Assembly: GCF_000265245.1 (NCBI RefSeq)
Contig: NZ_AJKS02000006.1
Location: 89,067-153,066 of the forward strand
DNA from: Halomonas smyrnensis AAD6
GTDB taxonomy: Bacteria > Pseudomonadota > Gammaproteobacteria > Pseudomonadales > Halomonadaceae
Reading direction: 5' to 3'
Length of the DNA stretch: 64,000 bases
This document shows, piece after piece, positions 18,066 through 26,814 of this stretch; position 1 is the first letter of the stretch, and every line of letters begins with the position of its first letter. Made by a program: the position numbers and the translations under genes. The notes beneath the pieces are model-generated. The model saw nothing but the letters and a program-made list of their open reading frames with translations, was not told where the DNA came from and did not search any database.

Positions 18066-19595
18066 TCAGCCGGAGTTTTCGCTCCCCTTCAACCGCACCG
18101 GCTTACGAATCGCCAGGAAGTAGACGAAGATGCCGGTCAGCACGATGAAGAACAGGCTGTCCGGCTGGGTCACGAACACCGTCAGATCCCCGCTGGACAG
18201 CGTCAGGGTGCGACGCAGGTACTCCTCGAGCCCCGGGCCGAGAATGAACCCGAGCAGCAGGGTCACCACCGGGTAGCCGTGCTTTCTCAGGTAGAAGGCC
18301 AGCACGCCCATGACCAGGGTCATCATCATCTGGAAGGTCGAGTAGGTGGCCACGTAGCTGCCCACCACCGCCAGCATGGCGATCGAGCCGAACAGCACGT
18401 CGCGGCGAATGCGCACGATGCGGATGAAGTAGGGCCCCAGCAGGTACATGGTCAGCGGGATCAGGATCAGCGCGCTGAAGATCAGCGCCGCCAGCATGGG
18501 GGCGATCAGGCCGGCCTGGGACTCCATCAGCTGGGGCCCGGGCTGGATGCCGTTGATCACCAGGACCCCCAGCACGATGGCGGTGATCGGGTCGCCGGGA
18601 ATGCCGAAGGTCAGCATCGGCACCAGGGCGCCGCCGCACACCGCGTTGTTGGCGCTTTCCGCCGCCGCGATCCCCTGAGGGTTGCCCTTGCCGAAGCTGT
18701 CGGGCTCGCGAGAGGTGCGCACCGCTTCCACATAGGCCAGGAAGCCGCCCATGGAACCACCGGCGCCGGGCAGGGTGCCGACCAGATAACCGATGGTGGA
18801 CGACTTCAGGTAGCAGGCCGCCCCGATGCGACGGATCGCCGAGCGCGGGGGAATGAAGTCGCGGCGACGAATCTTCGCCACCCCCTTGAGCTGCTCGCGG
18901 ATCCGCTTGGCAGCGTCGTTCTCGGCCAGCTGGGTCAGCAGCTCGCTGATGGCGAAGGTACCGATGATCACCGGCATCAGGTCGATCCCCGCCGCCAGGT
19001 CCCCCATCCCGAAGCTGAAACGGGCCACCGGCACCATGGCATCGAGCCCCACGGTGGCCAGCATCAGGCCGAGACAGGCGGCGATGGCCGCGCGACGCAC
19101 GTTGCCACGCTGGGCGATGACGATCACGATCAGCGCGAACAGGATCAGCGCACACTTGCCGGTGGTCTGCACCAGCAGCGACAGGTCGGCGATCAGCGGC
19201 GCCAGCAGCACCAGCAACACCGCGCCGAACACCCCGCCGATCATCGAGGCGAAGGAGGCATGGCCCAGCGCCAGGGGGCCTTCGCCCCGTTGCTGCATCG
19301 GGTAGCCTTCCACCGCCGTCATCATAGAGGACGGGGCACCGGGAATATTGATGGTGGTGGCGGTGATGCTGCCACCGCACATGCCGGCCATGTAGATGCT
19401 GGCGCAGGCCATCAGCGCCGTGGTCACGTCCAGGCTGTAGGTCAGCGGCAGCAACAGCGCCAGCGCCAGGGTCGCGGTCAGCCCGGGAATCGCCGAGAAG
19501 ATGGTGCCGATCAAAAAGCCGGCCACCACGTAGAACAGTACGGTGGAGTCGAGCAACAGGCCGAAGCTCGCCATCACCTGAGTCAGGAAATCCAT
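18066..19595 (-). CDS. tctA: TTT transporter large membrane subunit (TctA), system 2
   Basis: This 509-residue TctA-family permease has GTIFSAIPGLTATLALALLL, TTINIPGAPSSMMTAVEGYP, GTLPGAGGSMGGFLAYVEAV and SANNAVCGGALVPMLTFGIP. It is clearly diverged from the system-1 TctA, so the two systems are not a recent duplication. It is the last gene of the RraA-tctC-tctB-tctA operon and is followed by a strong terminator. Confidence 0.92.
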   Translation of the reverse strand: MDFLTQVMASFGLLLDSTVLFYVVAGFLIGTIFSAIPGLTATLALALLLPLTYSLDVTTALMACASIYMAGMCGGSITATTINIPGAPSSMMTAVEGYPMQQRGEGPLALGHASFASMIGGVFGAVLLVLLAPLIADLSLLVQTTGKCALILFALIVIVIAQRGNVRRAAIAACLGLMLATVGLDAMVPVARFSFGMGDLAAGIDLMPVIIGTFAISELLTQLAENDAAKRIREQLKGVAKIRRRDFIPPRSAIRRIGAACYLKSSTIGYLVGTLPGAGGSMGGFLAYVEAVRTSREPDSFGKGNPQGIAAAESANNAVCGGALVPMLTFGIPGDPITAIVLGVLVINGIQPGPQLMESQAGLIAPMLAALIFSALILIPLTMYLLGPYFIRIVRIRRDVLFGSIAMLAVVGSYVATYSTFQMMMTLVMGVLAFYLRKHGYPVVTLLLGFILGPGLEEYLRRTLTLSSGDLTVFVTQPDSLFFIVLTGIFVYFLAIRKPVRLKGSENSG

Positions 19596-19657
19596 GGGTT
19601 ACCCCCGGAAAGGCGCCCGGCATGCATCGACGGGCGGGTTGCGTCAGTCGTCATGGC

Positions 19658-20152
19658 TCACCCCCACAGCATCGGCAGACGGACATTGAAGACCTGGTGG
19701 AACAACAGATACCCCGCCCCGGTGATCGCCAGCGCGATGGCGGCCTTGCTCGGCCACTTCTCGCGCCCGGAGAACAGCAGCATCACCGTCAGCACATAGG
19801 CCAGGGTAGACAGCGCATACCCCAGCGGCTGGAAGAGCAGCACGTAGGCCAGGGTCGCCAGCATCAAGGCCAGCTCGGGCGGGAAGCGTCGCCGGCTGGC
19901 GCTGCCCGATGGCGCCTCCTCGGCCGCGCCGGAGGCCCCGGCGCGCACGGCCGACCACCACTGCAGGCCACACAGCAAGGTGGCGAGCAGGCCGATCAAC
20001 AGCGGGAAGAAAGACGGGGTCAACTTACCCCCCTCGAGGGGCGGCCCCATCGCCAGGGCACCGATCAGGTAGCCCAGCGACAACACCCCCAGCACGCCAT
20101 GAAACCTGGCCGCACCGGATCCGAACAGGGAAGAAAACAGCAAACGAGACAT
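19658..20152 (-). CDS. tctB: TTT transporter small membrane subunit (TctB), system 2
   Basis: This 164-residue TctB-type membrane protein has GKLTPSFFPLLIGLLATLLC, LALMLATLAYVLLFQPLGYA and a C-terminal hydrophobic pair. The ATG at 20152 has GAGAGAGGT about 5 bases upstream; in-frame starts further upstream lack this and would overlap the 174-base gap after tctC. Confidence 0.85.
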   Translation of the reverse strand: MSRLLFSSLFGSGAARFHGVLGVLSLGYLIGALAMGPPLEGGKLTPSFFPLLIGLLATLLCGLQWWSAVRAGASGAAEEAPSGSASRRRFPPELALMLATLAYVLLFQPLGYALSTLAYVLTVMLLFSGREKWPSKAAIALAITGAGYLLFHQVFNVRLPMLWG

Positions 20153-20326
20153 GCAGCACCTCTCTCGGCCTCCGGCCAGGGAGACCGACACGCAATGATC
20201 GTTGAATCGAAACTCGCGGCAGGATGGCAGGCCGCCGCCGTCACCCCCGTGGCCACGCCATGACTTACCTGACGAGGCCGGCACCGGGCGGCAGGCGACG
20301 ACGCTGCCTCACGAGATCACCGGGAG

Positions 20327-21334
20327 CTACAGGTCGAGCTCATCCATCGCGGCGAAGGTCCGCTGCTGGTAGTCCTCGATCCACTCGTTGACCTCATCGC
20401 TGCCCAGCCAGCCCGGGGTGACACCGATGCCGGTGACCCACTGCTGGAACTCCTCGCTCTCGAAGGCCTGATGGTAGGTGGACTCGAGGGTCTCGATGGC
20501 CTCCTCGGAGGTATTGGCCGGGGCCGCGAGCACGATGAAGCTGCCGGTCTCGAGCTCCACGTCGAACTCGGAGATCGGCGGCACGTCAGGATAGGCGGGG
20601 TTCTGGGAACCGGACAGCTCGACCACGCCCATGGCGTCACCCGACGACAGGATGCCGGAGAAGTCGCCGAGGCTCGAGATGGCGGCGTCGATCTCGCCGG
20701 ACAGCAGCGCCTCCGCCTCGGCGGTGGAGGAGCCGGGGTAGGAAATCACATTGAAGGACACGCCGGTCGCCGCCTCCAGCCGCCGCACCGCCAGGTAGGG
20801 GCCGGAGCCCTGGGGCGCTACCCCGATGCGGACCGTTCCGGGGTTGGCCCGGGCCGCCTCGATCAGCTCTTCATAGGACGAAAAGCCGGACTGCTTCGAC
20901 ACCACGATGGCGTCGGCTTCCTGGGTGACACGGGCGAAGGGCTCGAGCTTGTCCAGCGAGTAGCCCGGCACCATGTTGCCCCGCGGCAGGGTGACGACGC
21001 TGTCGTAGGTCAGCACGCCGATGGTGTGGCCATCGGGCCTGGCCTTGGCGAGCTGCATGAGGCCGGTGGCGGTCACCGCCCCGCCGATGTTCTCCACATA
21101 GATGGACGTCGGCAGGGACTCCTCGGCCAGGCTGCTGATCTTGCGCGAGATGGCGTCGGCACCGCCACCGGCCGGCCAGGGCACGATCATGCGGATATCG
21201 CGCTGCGGAAAATCGGCCTGGGCAACGGGCACGCTGGCCACGGCGGCCAGCGCCGCGGTGGCCAGGGTCGCGCCCGCCACTCCCTTGGCGAGGCGTTGAC
21301 AAAGGGATGAGTCGAGAGAGTTGAAAGCGAACAT
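20327..21334 (-). CDS. tctC: TTT periplasmic substrate-binding protein (TctC/Bug family), system 2
   Basis: This 335-residue protein has a long N-region and a signal peptide ending near residue 40 (AVASVPVAQADFPQ). Bug motifs follow: IRMIVPWPAGGGADAISRKI, GGAVTATGLMQLAKARPDGH and GVAPQGSGPYLAVRRL. It is encoded between the RraA-like and tctB genes, so the lyase probably acts on the imported compound or its product. Confidence 0.9.
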   Translation of the reverse strand: MFAFNSLDSSLCQRLAKGVAGATLATAALAAVASVPVAQADFPQRDIRMIVPWPAGGGADAISRKISSLAEESLPTSIYVENIGGAVTATGLMQLAKARPDGHTIGVLTYDSVVTLPRGNMVPGYSLDKLEPFARVTQEADAIVVSKQSGFSSYEELIEAARANPGTVRIGVAPQGSGPYLAVRRLEAATGVSFNVISYPGSSTAEAEALLSGEIDAAISSLGDFSGILSSGDAMGVVELSGSQNPAYPDVPPISEFDVELETGSFIVLAAPANTSEEAIETLESTYHQAFESEEFQQWVTGIGVTPGWLGSDEVNEWIEDYQQRTFAAMDELDL

Positions 21335-21382
21335 GGCGGCTCCTGATGGTTGTGATTGTCGTTGGATCGAAATCGCCCGCGG

Positions 21383-22129
21383 TCAGCCGCGGGTTTCCTG
21401 CCGGCGCAGGTAAGCCTGGTACTCCTCCTGGGCCTGCTCATTCGGCGGATAGAGACCGATGACGGCGGCGCCGGCGTTGACCTTGTCCAGCACATAGTCC
21501 TCGAAGGCTTCCATGCCGACGGCCTCCTCGGCGACTTCATCGGCGAGCTCCAGCGGCACCACGATGACGCCGTCGCCGTCGCCGACCAGCACATCGCCGG
21601 GATAGACCGGTACGCCACCGCACCCGACGGGCTGCTGGATATCCACCGCATGGTGCTTGGTCAGGTTGGTCGGCGCGCTGGGCTTGGTGCAGAACACCGG
21701 CATGGACATGCTCTCGGCATACTCGGAGTCACGCACCCCGGCATCCGACACGAAGCCCGCGCATTCGCGCACCTGGAGCCGGGTCAGCAGGATGCTCCCG
21801 GCGCTGGCGGCGCTGGCGTCCTGGCGACAGTCGGACACCAGCACGCGCCCCGGCGGTACGCTTTCCACCGCCAGGCGCTGGGGGTGCTCCGGGTCGCGGA
21901 AGGCCGCAACCACATCCAGGTCTTCCCGGGCCGGGATGTAGCGCAGGGTATAGGCCTGCCCCACCATCTTGACCTGGCTGTCGTTCATGCGGCCCACGCC
22001 CTGGATGTAGGTGTTCTTCAGGCCTCGCTTGTGCAGCAGGGTATGGAGTGACGCCGTCGACGCCGTCATCAGGCGTTCACGGGTCAGGTTGGACAGCTCT
22101 GCGTGAGGATAATCGTTGATGATGTTCAT
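21383..22129 (-). CDS. RraA-like aldolase/decarboxylase
   Basis: This 248-residue protein of the RraA-like superfamily has KMVGQAYTLRYIPAREDLDV, VLVSDCRQDASAASAGSILL and the metal/substrate motif SDAGVRDSEYAE. Family members with the conserved R-D pair are class II pyruvate aldolases or decarboxylases (for example HMG/CHA aldolase); others inhibit RNase E. As first gene of an operon with a TTT transporter, an enzymatic role on an oxo-acid is more likely than RNase regulation. The ATG at 22129 starts MNIINDYPHAELS. Confidence 0.82.
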   Translation of the reverse strand: MNIINDYPHAELSNLTRERLMTASTASLHTLLHKRGLKNTYIQGVGRMNDSQVKMVGQAYTLRYIPAREDLDVVAAFRDPEHPQRLAVESVPPGRVLVSDCRQDASAASAGSILLTRLQVRECAGFVSDAGVRDSEYAESMSMPVFCTKPSAPTNLTKHHAVDIQQPVGCGGVPVYPGDVLVGDGDGVIVVPLELADEVAEEAVGMEAFEDYVLDKVNAGAAVIGLYPPNEQAQEEYQAYLRRQETRG

Positions 22130-22186
22130 GATTCCGCCGAGTGGCTCTGTGGATGGCAGGATCACTATAGGAAGGGGAGGCATGCT

Positions 22187-22196
22187 TTTCAAACAA
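22187..22196 (-). promoter_or_regulatory. candidate operator upstream of the RraA-TTT2 operon
   Basis: The minus strand carries TTGTTTGAAA, identical to the 10-mer at 14910-14919 upstream of the SDR gene, in an AT-rich stretch about 60 bases before the RraA-like start. Both copies point in the direction of transcription of the downstream operon. Confidence 0.4.
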
Positions 22197-22454
22197 CTTT
22201 TTACAAATAAGGCCGAGGCAAGGATGTCGAGCGCGAGATCAAACGAGAGAGAAGAATCGATCATTAGATAAAATATTGTTTCTATTGAGATTTAATGACA
22301 TTCTTCACTCGACAGCTACCCAGAGCCTCATCATTAGACATAGGTCTAAAAAGGCAATATTTGTATTTATTGATCCCTTTCTTCAGCAGGGTTACCGGTG
22401 CGAGCGCCTGCGGGACGGCACGGCTCGACCGCTCGTCCCCTGACCGACGGACAC

Positions 22455-22478
22455 AAAAAAGCGGCCCGACAGGGCCGC
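22455..22478 (-). terminator. intrinsic terminator, minus strand
   Basis: A 7-bp stem GCGGCCC/GGGCCGC (22461-22467 with 22472-22478) is followed on the minus strand by six U (22455-22460). It lies about 470 bases beyond the displaced tRNA-Leu 3' end and may have ended the transcript of the pre-integration tRNA locus. Apart from the operator, this terminator and the tRNA relic, I see no gene in 22130-23382. Confidence 0.75.
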
Positions 22479-22946
22479 TGGAAGCGGGTCTGGTCACGCC
22501 GTTTGAGCGTCGATGCGGCTATCTGCTGGCGGCAGGACCGCCCGGGATCTCGGCCGAGCTGACGCAAGTGGCCATGATTCTCCTGCTGAAGCCGCACCGG
22601 GGCGCGGTCCACACCATCAAGCGGCACAACATGGTCATGACGCCGAATGAGCGCCCTCGAAAGCGGCTCGACTAGCGAACACCGGCACAGGTGTTTCTGG
22701 AGCAAGACTCGGGAGGACTGGATACCGCAGGTGTGCGCTGGTGGCTTGCATCCAGGGCCGCAATCATCACGGAAGTCATGGGGAATGACGATCCGGGTAT
22801 ACCAGTTCGTGTGGTGACGGCTGCGCGTCAGGCAGGTTCCGCAAGGCAGGCAAGAACTCGAGAGTGGATCACCGAAGTGTCGCGCCTCTGGGTCCTATCC
22901 AGGCTATAACCCTGTGAAACCGGATGGTTCCTGGGCTCTCAGGCAG

Positions 22947-22977
22947 GATGGTACCGGTGGTCGGACTCGAACCGACA
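22947..22977. repeat. distal attachment repeat (att)
   Basis: These 31 bp are identical to 28314-28344, in the same orientation, and correspond to the T arm and acceptor 3' end of tRNA-Leu(CAA). Identity ends abruptly on both sides (22946 G versus A; 22978 C versus A). Confidence 0.88.
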
Positions 22978-23026
22978 CGCCTGTTACAGCGACGGATTTT
23001 GCAACCGTTTTTCACTCAACCACGGC
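22949..23026 (-). pseudogene. tRNA-Leu-like relic at the distal att site
   Basis: Beyond the 31-bp repeat the minus strand still aligns, without gaps, to the anticodon arm and class II variable region of the intact tRNA-Leu. The CAA anticodon is in register (TGCAAAA loop), with a mismatch at the top of the stem and G in place of the invariant U33. The D arm is shortened and the 5' acceptor strand lacks a base. It cannot be a functional tRNA. Most likely the element's attP carried a decayed tRNA copy upstream of the crossover core. Confidence 0.55.
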
Positions 23027-23107
23027 CTCTCTTGCTATGGACCTCCACTGGAAAATCAGCCGCTTGTAGCCTTCCACCCATCACACCTGCCATCGTGGTC
23101 AAACCTG

Positions 23108-23128
23108 ATCTGCGACCACATTGCGCAA
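23108..23128 (+). repeat. candidate integrase arm site, left end
   Basis: ATCTGCGACCACATTGCG (23108-23125) matches 16 of 18 bases of 28234-28251 near the other end. TGCG elements recur at 11-bp spacing (23111, 23122) exactly as at the right end (28237, 28248). Confidence 0.4.
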
Positions 23129-23382
23129 TGCCACTGCAGCGGACGAGCGTCTGCTGCGCGATTCCGAATCACAACTCAGGGCTAGGCAGGACGCATACCC
23201 TCAAAATGCCCGCAAGGGCGGGAGCTACGGCTATCGCCGCCACAAGCGTCGAGCAACGAGCTATAAGCCTTCGGCGATCACCACAAACTATCCTTCCCAG
23301 GTAGAAGTCAGCCCTGAGCTACGCGGATGTCAGTTGTTGCTTCAGGGAAGGCGGCCTCCTGGAATCGACAAGATCACACGAC

Positions 23383-23685
23383 GTGGAAGGACTCCGGGTT
23401 CCGTTCGGGCTCAAGGACGGCCGCCTCTACCCGCCCAGTCAGGTCGAAAACGGCCTATTCTGTGGCTGCAAATGCCCCGGGTGCGATGCTCAACTAATCG
23501 CCAATCATCCCAAGAGCGGCACGAAGCGGTCCTACTTCTCCCACTACCGCGCCTCGCTCTGTCCCGGCAGCTACGAAACCGCCATTCACTGGATAGCCAA
23601 ACAAATCAGTGAGGAAGACGGCTGGGTAACCCTGCCGGCGAAGACGGTCCATGTCAGTGTCGAGCTTCCCTGTGGCGCGCCGATA
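23383..23685 (+). pseudogene. CoiA-like competence protein, truncated N-terminal part
   Basis: About 100 residues beginning VEGLRVPFGLKDGRLYPPSQ carry a CoiA-type zinc-finger/N-terminal region: CGCKCPGCDAQLIANHPKSG, then YFSHYRASLCPGSYETAIHW. CoiA-family proteins join this to a nuclease domain, which is missing here. The homology stops at about 23685, where an IS66 fragment begins on the opposite strand; the frame then runs through antisense IS sequence to a stop at 23775. The GTG start at 23383 lacks a clear RBS and is uncertain. Confidence 0.6.
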
Positions 23686-24099
23686 CTGCGCCGGCATCGG
23701 TGCCTGGGTCAGCGTCTCGCAGTGAACGCTCGCCGGCTCATGGTGGATCTCGGTGCGTGGCAGATCCTTGGGTAACGAAGCCCGCTTGGGTGTCTTTTTC
23801 GCCGCCGGCGCGGCAGGGGTAGTGTTCAGCGCCTCCAGCTCGGCTTCGATGGCGGCGATGTCAGCATCCATCACCTCCTCCAGCAGACTGATCTGCAGGA
23901 CGTTGAGATGCTCGCTGCGCTTGCCGAAGGCGTGACGCTTGAGCAGCGCCAGTTCGTAGGTGAGCTTCTGATTGACCTCCTCGCTGTGACGCAGGGCCTT
24001 CTCCTTTTCCTCGGCCTGCGACATCAGGATCGCCGCCAAGTGGCGGAGCTGATCGGGGGAGAGTTGAGACAGATCGGAAGGCGCGCGCCGTATCGCCAC
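23686..24099 (-). pseudogene. IS66-family TnpC fragment with internal deletion
   Basis: About 135 residues match the TnpC N-terminus of IS66: DLSQLSPDQLRHLAAILMSQ, the coiled-coil/leucine-rich part (ELALLKRHAFGKRSEHLNVL) and LPRTEIHHEPASVHC. The sequence then jumps in frame to ETLTQAPMPAQ, skipping the central segment that normally separates these motifs (~40-50 residues), and ends at the junction with the CoiA-like gene. The DDE catalytic domain and the companion tnpA and tnpB are absent; I could not find terminal inverted repeats. Confidence 0.72.
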
Positions 24100-24160
24100 A
24101 CATCGACGAAAGCGCCGAAGATACTTGCCAGCACCTGATGGAATGACGGCCCGGGAACGA

Positions 24161-24184
24161 AAGAGGCGGCCCCGTGGGGCCGCC
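24161..24184 (-). terminator. intrinsic terminator of the autotransporter gene
   Basis: A 9-bp stem GGCGGCCCC/GGGGCCGCC (24165-24184, 2-4 nt loop) is followed on the minus strand by UCUUUCGUU. It lies 30 bases after the autotransporter stop. Confidence 0.7.
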
Positions 24185-24214
24185 AAGGACGTGCTCCGGA
24201 AGGCTACGCTGGCA

Positions 24215-26560
24215 TCAGAAGCGCACGTCGACTCCCAGGGTGGCGCGGTGGTCCTCGTAGTCGTCATTGTCGAAGGTGCCATCGTAGTTCAGCGATACGG
24301 TGGTCGGCATGCCGCCGGTCTCGAAGCTGCCATCGAACCCGATGCCGGCGCGAATATAGTCGCTGTCGCGGCCATCGATAGGCGTGACGAAGGGCACGGC
24401 GCCACCGGTGAAACTGGTGTCGACGCTGGTCCCGTCATCCTCGAACTCCTTCACCCAGTGCACGTGGGCGGTGGGGCGCAGGAAGCTGTCGTCGCGCACT
24501 ATGGGCATGGAGACCTCACCGCCGAGCCAGAGAGTGCTGGACTCGAAGTCCATGTCGTCCACGGACATGGAGAGTACCCCGGCACCGCTCTCCTCGTAGC
24601 CGTCGACCTCCAGGTCAAGGTACTGGTAGCGGGCGCTGGGACCGGCGACCACCGAGCCGAGCACGAAGTTGTAGCCGCTGCGCAGGGCAAGGCTCATCTG
24701 CTCGCCGTCGGTGCTGCTCTCGGCCCGTTCATTGACGGTGTCGCCGATGACAATTTTGCGCTCGTTGTCGTAGTCGAGCCAGGAGTAACCGAGCACCGCA
24801 TCGCCGTAGAGGCCGGTGGCACCGCCGTAGCTGCCGAAGACCATCAGGCTGGTGCCGTCCACGTCGAGCGAGCCGCGCCCGTCCTCGATCTCGGCGTCGC
24901 TCTCGCCGTAGGCCACGGCCGCCCCGGTCCTCAGCAAATCGGTGAAGCTATAGTCCGCGCCGACGGTCAGCGAGTAGCCGTTGTAGTCGGCTCCGGCGCC
25001 GTTCTCGGTGCGGTCGAGGTCACCGGTGCTGGCCGAACCGGAGATGAAGACGGTGGAGCGCTCGCTCGCCGCGAAGGTGGCGTCGCCGTTCTCGTCCAGC
25101 GCCATGGCCACGTCGGTCGCCGAGTCGGTGGCCGCCATCATGGAATAGTCGGCCTGGCCGCGGATGTTGGCCTGAGTGCCGGTGACCTGGGTCACGCCCA
25201 GGGCCGGGTCGCGGACGGCGTCCAGGTGCTGCATGATCCCTTCCATCTTGTCGCGACCGATCAGCATGCCCTGGGTACCGAAGTTGCGCAGGTAACTGGT
25301 ACCGGCACGTTCCAGCGCCTGCTGCTGTGCGCCAACCGTCTCCAGGCCCTCGATGGCGCCAATGATCGTCTGATACTGCTGATATTCAGCCGATTCCTCT
25401 GCCGTTGGCACTTCCCCGACGGCCGTCGCCGGGTCGAAGAACCGGAAGGGAATCTCGGTGGAGTCTAGCGAGCCGGCGACCGCGAACTGATAGTCGGTGG
25501 CGGCGGCGGTGACGATGGGTGAGAACATCGGCACGAAGCGCACGGTGAACCCGTCGATATCGCCGATATCGAAGGAGTAGTTCAGGTTGACGTTGGAGAG
25601 GTCTTCGATGATATCGACATAGGTATCATCCTGGGCCAGCAACGCATCGATCTCGGCTTGGTCCTGAACGACCCCGCTACCGTCGAGCCAGAGGTCGCCG
25701 GCCTTCCAGTAGCGCAGGATAGCCTCCCCGTCGGGATCCTCCGGATCGATCTGGAACAGCGCCTCGGGCACCTGGGTGCGGTCCAGCAGGCCAGAGCCGA
25801 AGAAATTGATGTAGCCAAACGTGGAGAAGAGTTCGGTAGCTTCCAGGGTATCGGTCCCATCTGGCACAAAGAAGAAGCCAACTCTATCCGCGTCGGTACC
25901 CTCGGGGGTGAAATAGCCGAACTCACCTTCCTGCCCCCCGCTACCGAAGAGGCCGCCGGGGAAGAAGGCGCGCTGCAGCGGGTTCTGGCCTTCCGTGAGA
26001 CCGTCTGCGCCAGGGTACTCTTGTGCACGTTCAGACAGCGCGACCAGATTATCCATCGTCAGCTGTGCGGCCTCGGAGGAGAGGTCGGCACGGGTAAAGT
26101 CCTCGCCGGTGCCGGTGCCCAAAACAATCTTGAAGCCCGTCATCCGGGCACCGGTCTGGTTGGTCACCTTGCCGTAGTTGAAGTACTCCGTGGTGCCGCC
26201 GCTGGATCGGACATTATAGACGGTATCGAAGGCGCCCATGCCGGTCAGGTTGTTCTTGACCCGCTTGCCCGACCCGGGCGGGCTGTCACAGACCGCAGGG
26301 CTGCTGGCCATAAGGCAATTCTGTACACCTTGTGGCGAGAAGCCGTTACCGGAAGTGAAGTCGTCATTATTCAAGTCGTTGGTGACGGCCTTGACACCTG
26401 GTTCGACGACGTCCTCCGCCTCATCGATCAGGATAAAGCCGTCTCCCGTTGCCAGCTGAAGATCAAGTACCTCACCGGCGTGGGCGGTGCCCATCAGGCC
26501 GGCACAGGCGATGGCCAGCACCAGCGGTGACCTGGCGAAGCGAATGCGATTGGATTGCAT
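24215..26560 (-). CDS. autotransporter with choice-of-anchor-F-like passenger
   Basis: This 781-residue secreted protein starts MQSNRIRFARSPLVLAIACA with a signal peptide cleaved near GTAHA-GE. Residues ~30-480 form a passenger that includes FNYGKVTNQTGARMTGFKIV, which resembles the choice-of-anchor F family. The last ~270 residues (from about STVFISGSASTG) are a classical autotransporter beta-barrel ending in alternating strands and a terminal aromatic (ATLGVDVRF). AAGGGGA precedes the ATG by about 8 bases. The frame is intact, unlike its neighbours, suggesting it is kept by selection. The passenger's function is unknown; no protease or lipase triad was recognised. Confidence 0.82.
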   Translation of the reverse strand: MQSNRIRFARSPLVLAIACAGLMGTAHAGEVLDLQLATGDGFILIDEAEDVVEPGVKAVTNDLNNDDFTSGNGFSPQGVQNCLMASSPAVCDSPPGSGKRVKNNLTGMGAFDTVYNVRSSGGTTEYFNYGKVTNQTGARMTGFKIVLGTGTGEDFTRADLSSEAAQLTMDNLVALSERAQEYPGADGLTEGQNPLQRAFFPGGLFGSGGQEGEFGYFTPEGTDADRVGFFFVPDGTDTLEATELFSTFGYINFFGSGLLDRTQVPEALFQIDPEDPDGEAILRYWKAGDLWLDGSGVVQDQAEIDALLAQDDTYVDIIEDLSNVNLNYSFDIGDIDGFTVRFVPMFSPIVTAAATDYQFAVAGSLDSTEIPFRFFDPATAVGEVPTAEESAEYQQYQTIIGAIEGLETVGAQQQALERAGTSYLRNFGTQGMLIGRDKMEGIMQHLDAVRDPALGVTQVTGTQANIRGQADYSMMAATDSATDVAMALDENGDATFAASERSTVFISGSASTGDLDRTENGAGADYNGYSLTVGADYSFTDLLRTGAAVAYGESDAEIEDGRGSLDVDGTSLMVFGSYGGATGLYGDAVLGYSWLDYDNERKIVIGDTVNERAESSTDGEQMSLALRSGYNFVLGSVVAGPSARYQYLDLEVDGYEESGAGVLSMSVDDMDFESSTLWLGGEVSMPIVRDDSFLRPTAHVHWVKEFEDDGTSVDTSFTGGAVPFVTPIDGRDSDYIRAGIGFDGSFETGGMPTTVSLNYDGTFDNDDYEDHRATLGVDVRF

Positions 26561-26814
26561 GATGATCGTCCCCTTGAGAAATGCGAAAGCCCTTGCGTAC
26601 TTTCCAATGTGGAGAGCCAGACTCCCCGCTCTCCTTGATGGCAGGCTCACCATGCCCCTACACAGCTCATCTGCCACCTTCCTGCCTGGTGACGGGTCAT
26701 GCCTCCCGAACGTGCCCCATCATTGTTTCCTACCACAGCCCAGGTGACGCCTGTATGACGGGCCACGGCTCAGCCGCGCCCTCCGCCATCGCCCTGGCCA
26801 CGCGGGCTGCGCTG

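Noticed and set aside
22295..22675. Plus-strand open frame of ~125 codons before the island
   Set aside because: It crosses a clear minus-strand terminator, has no RBS and shows no family resemblance.
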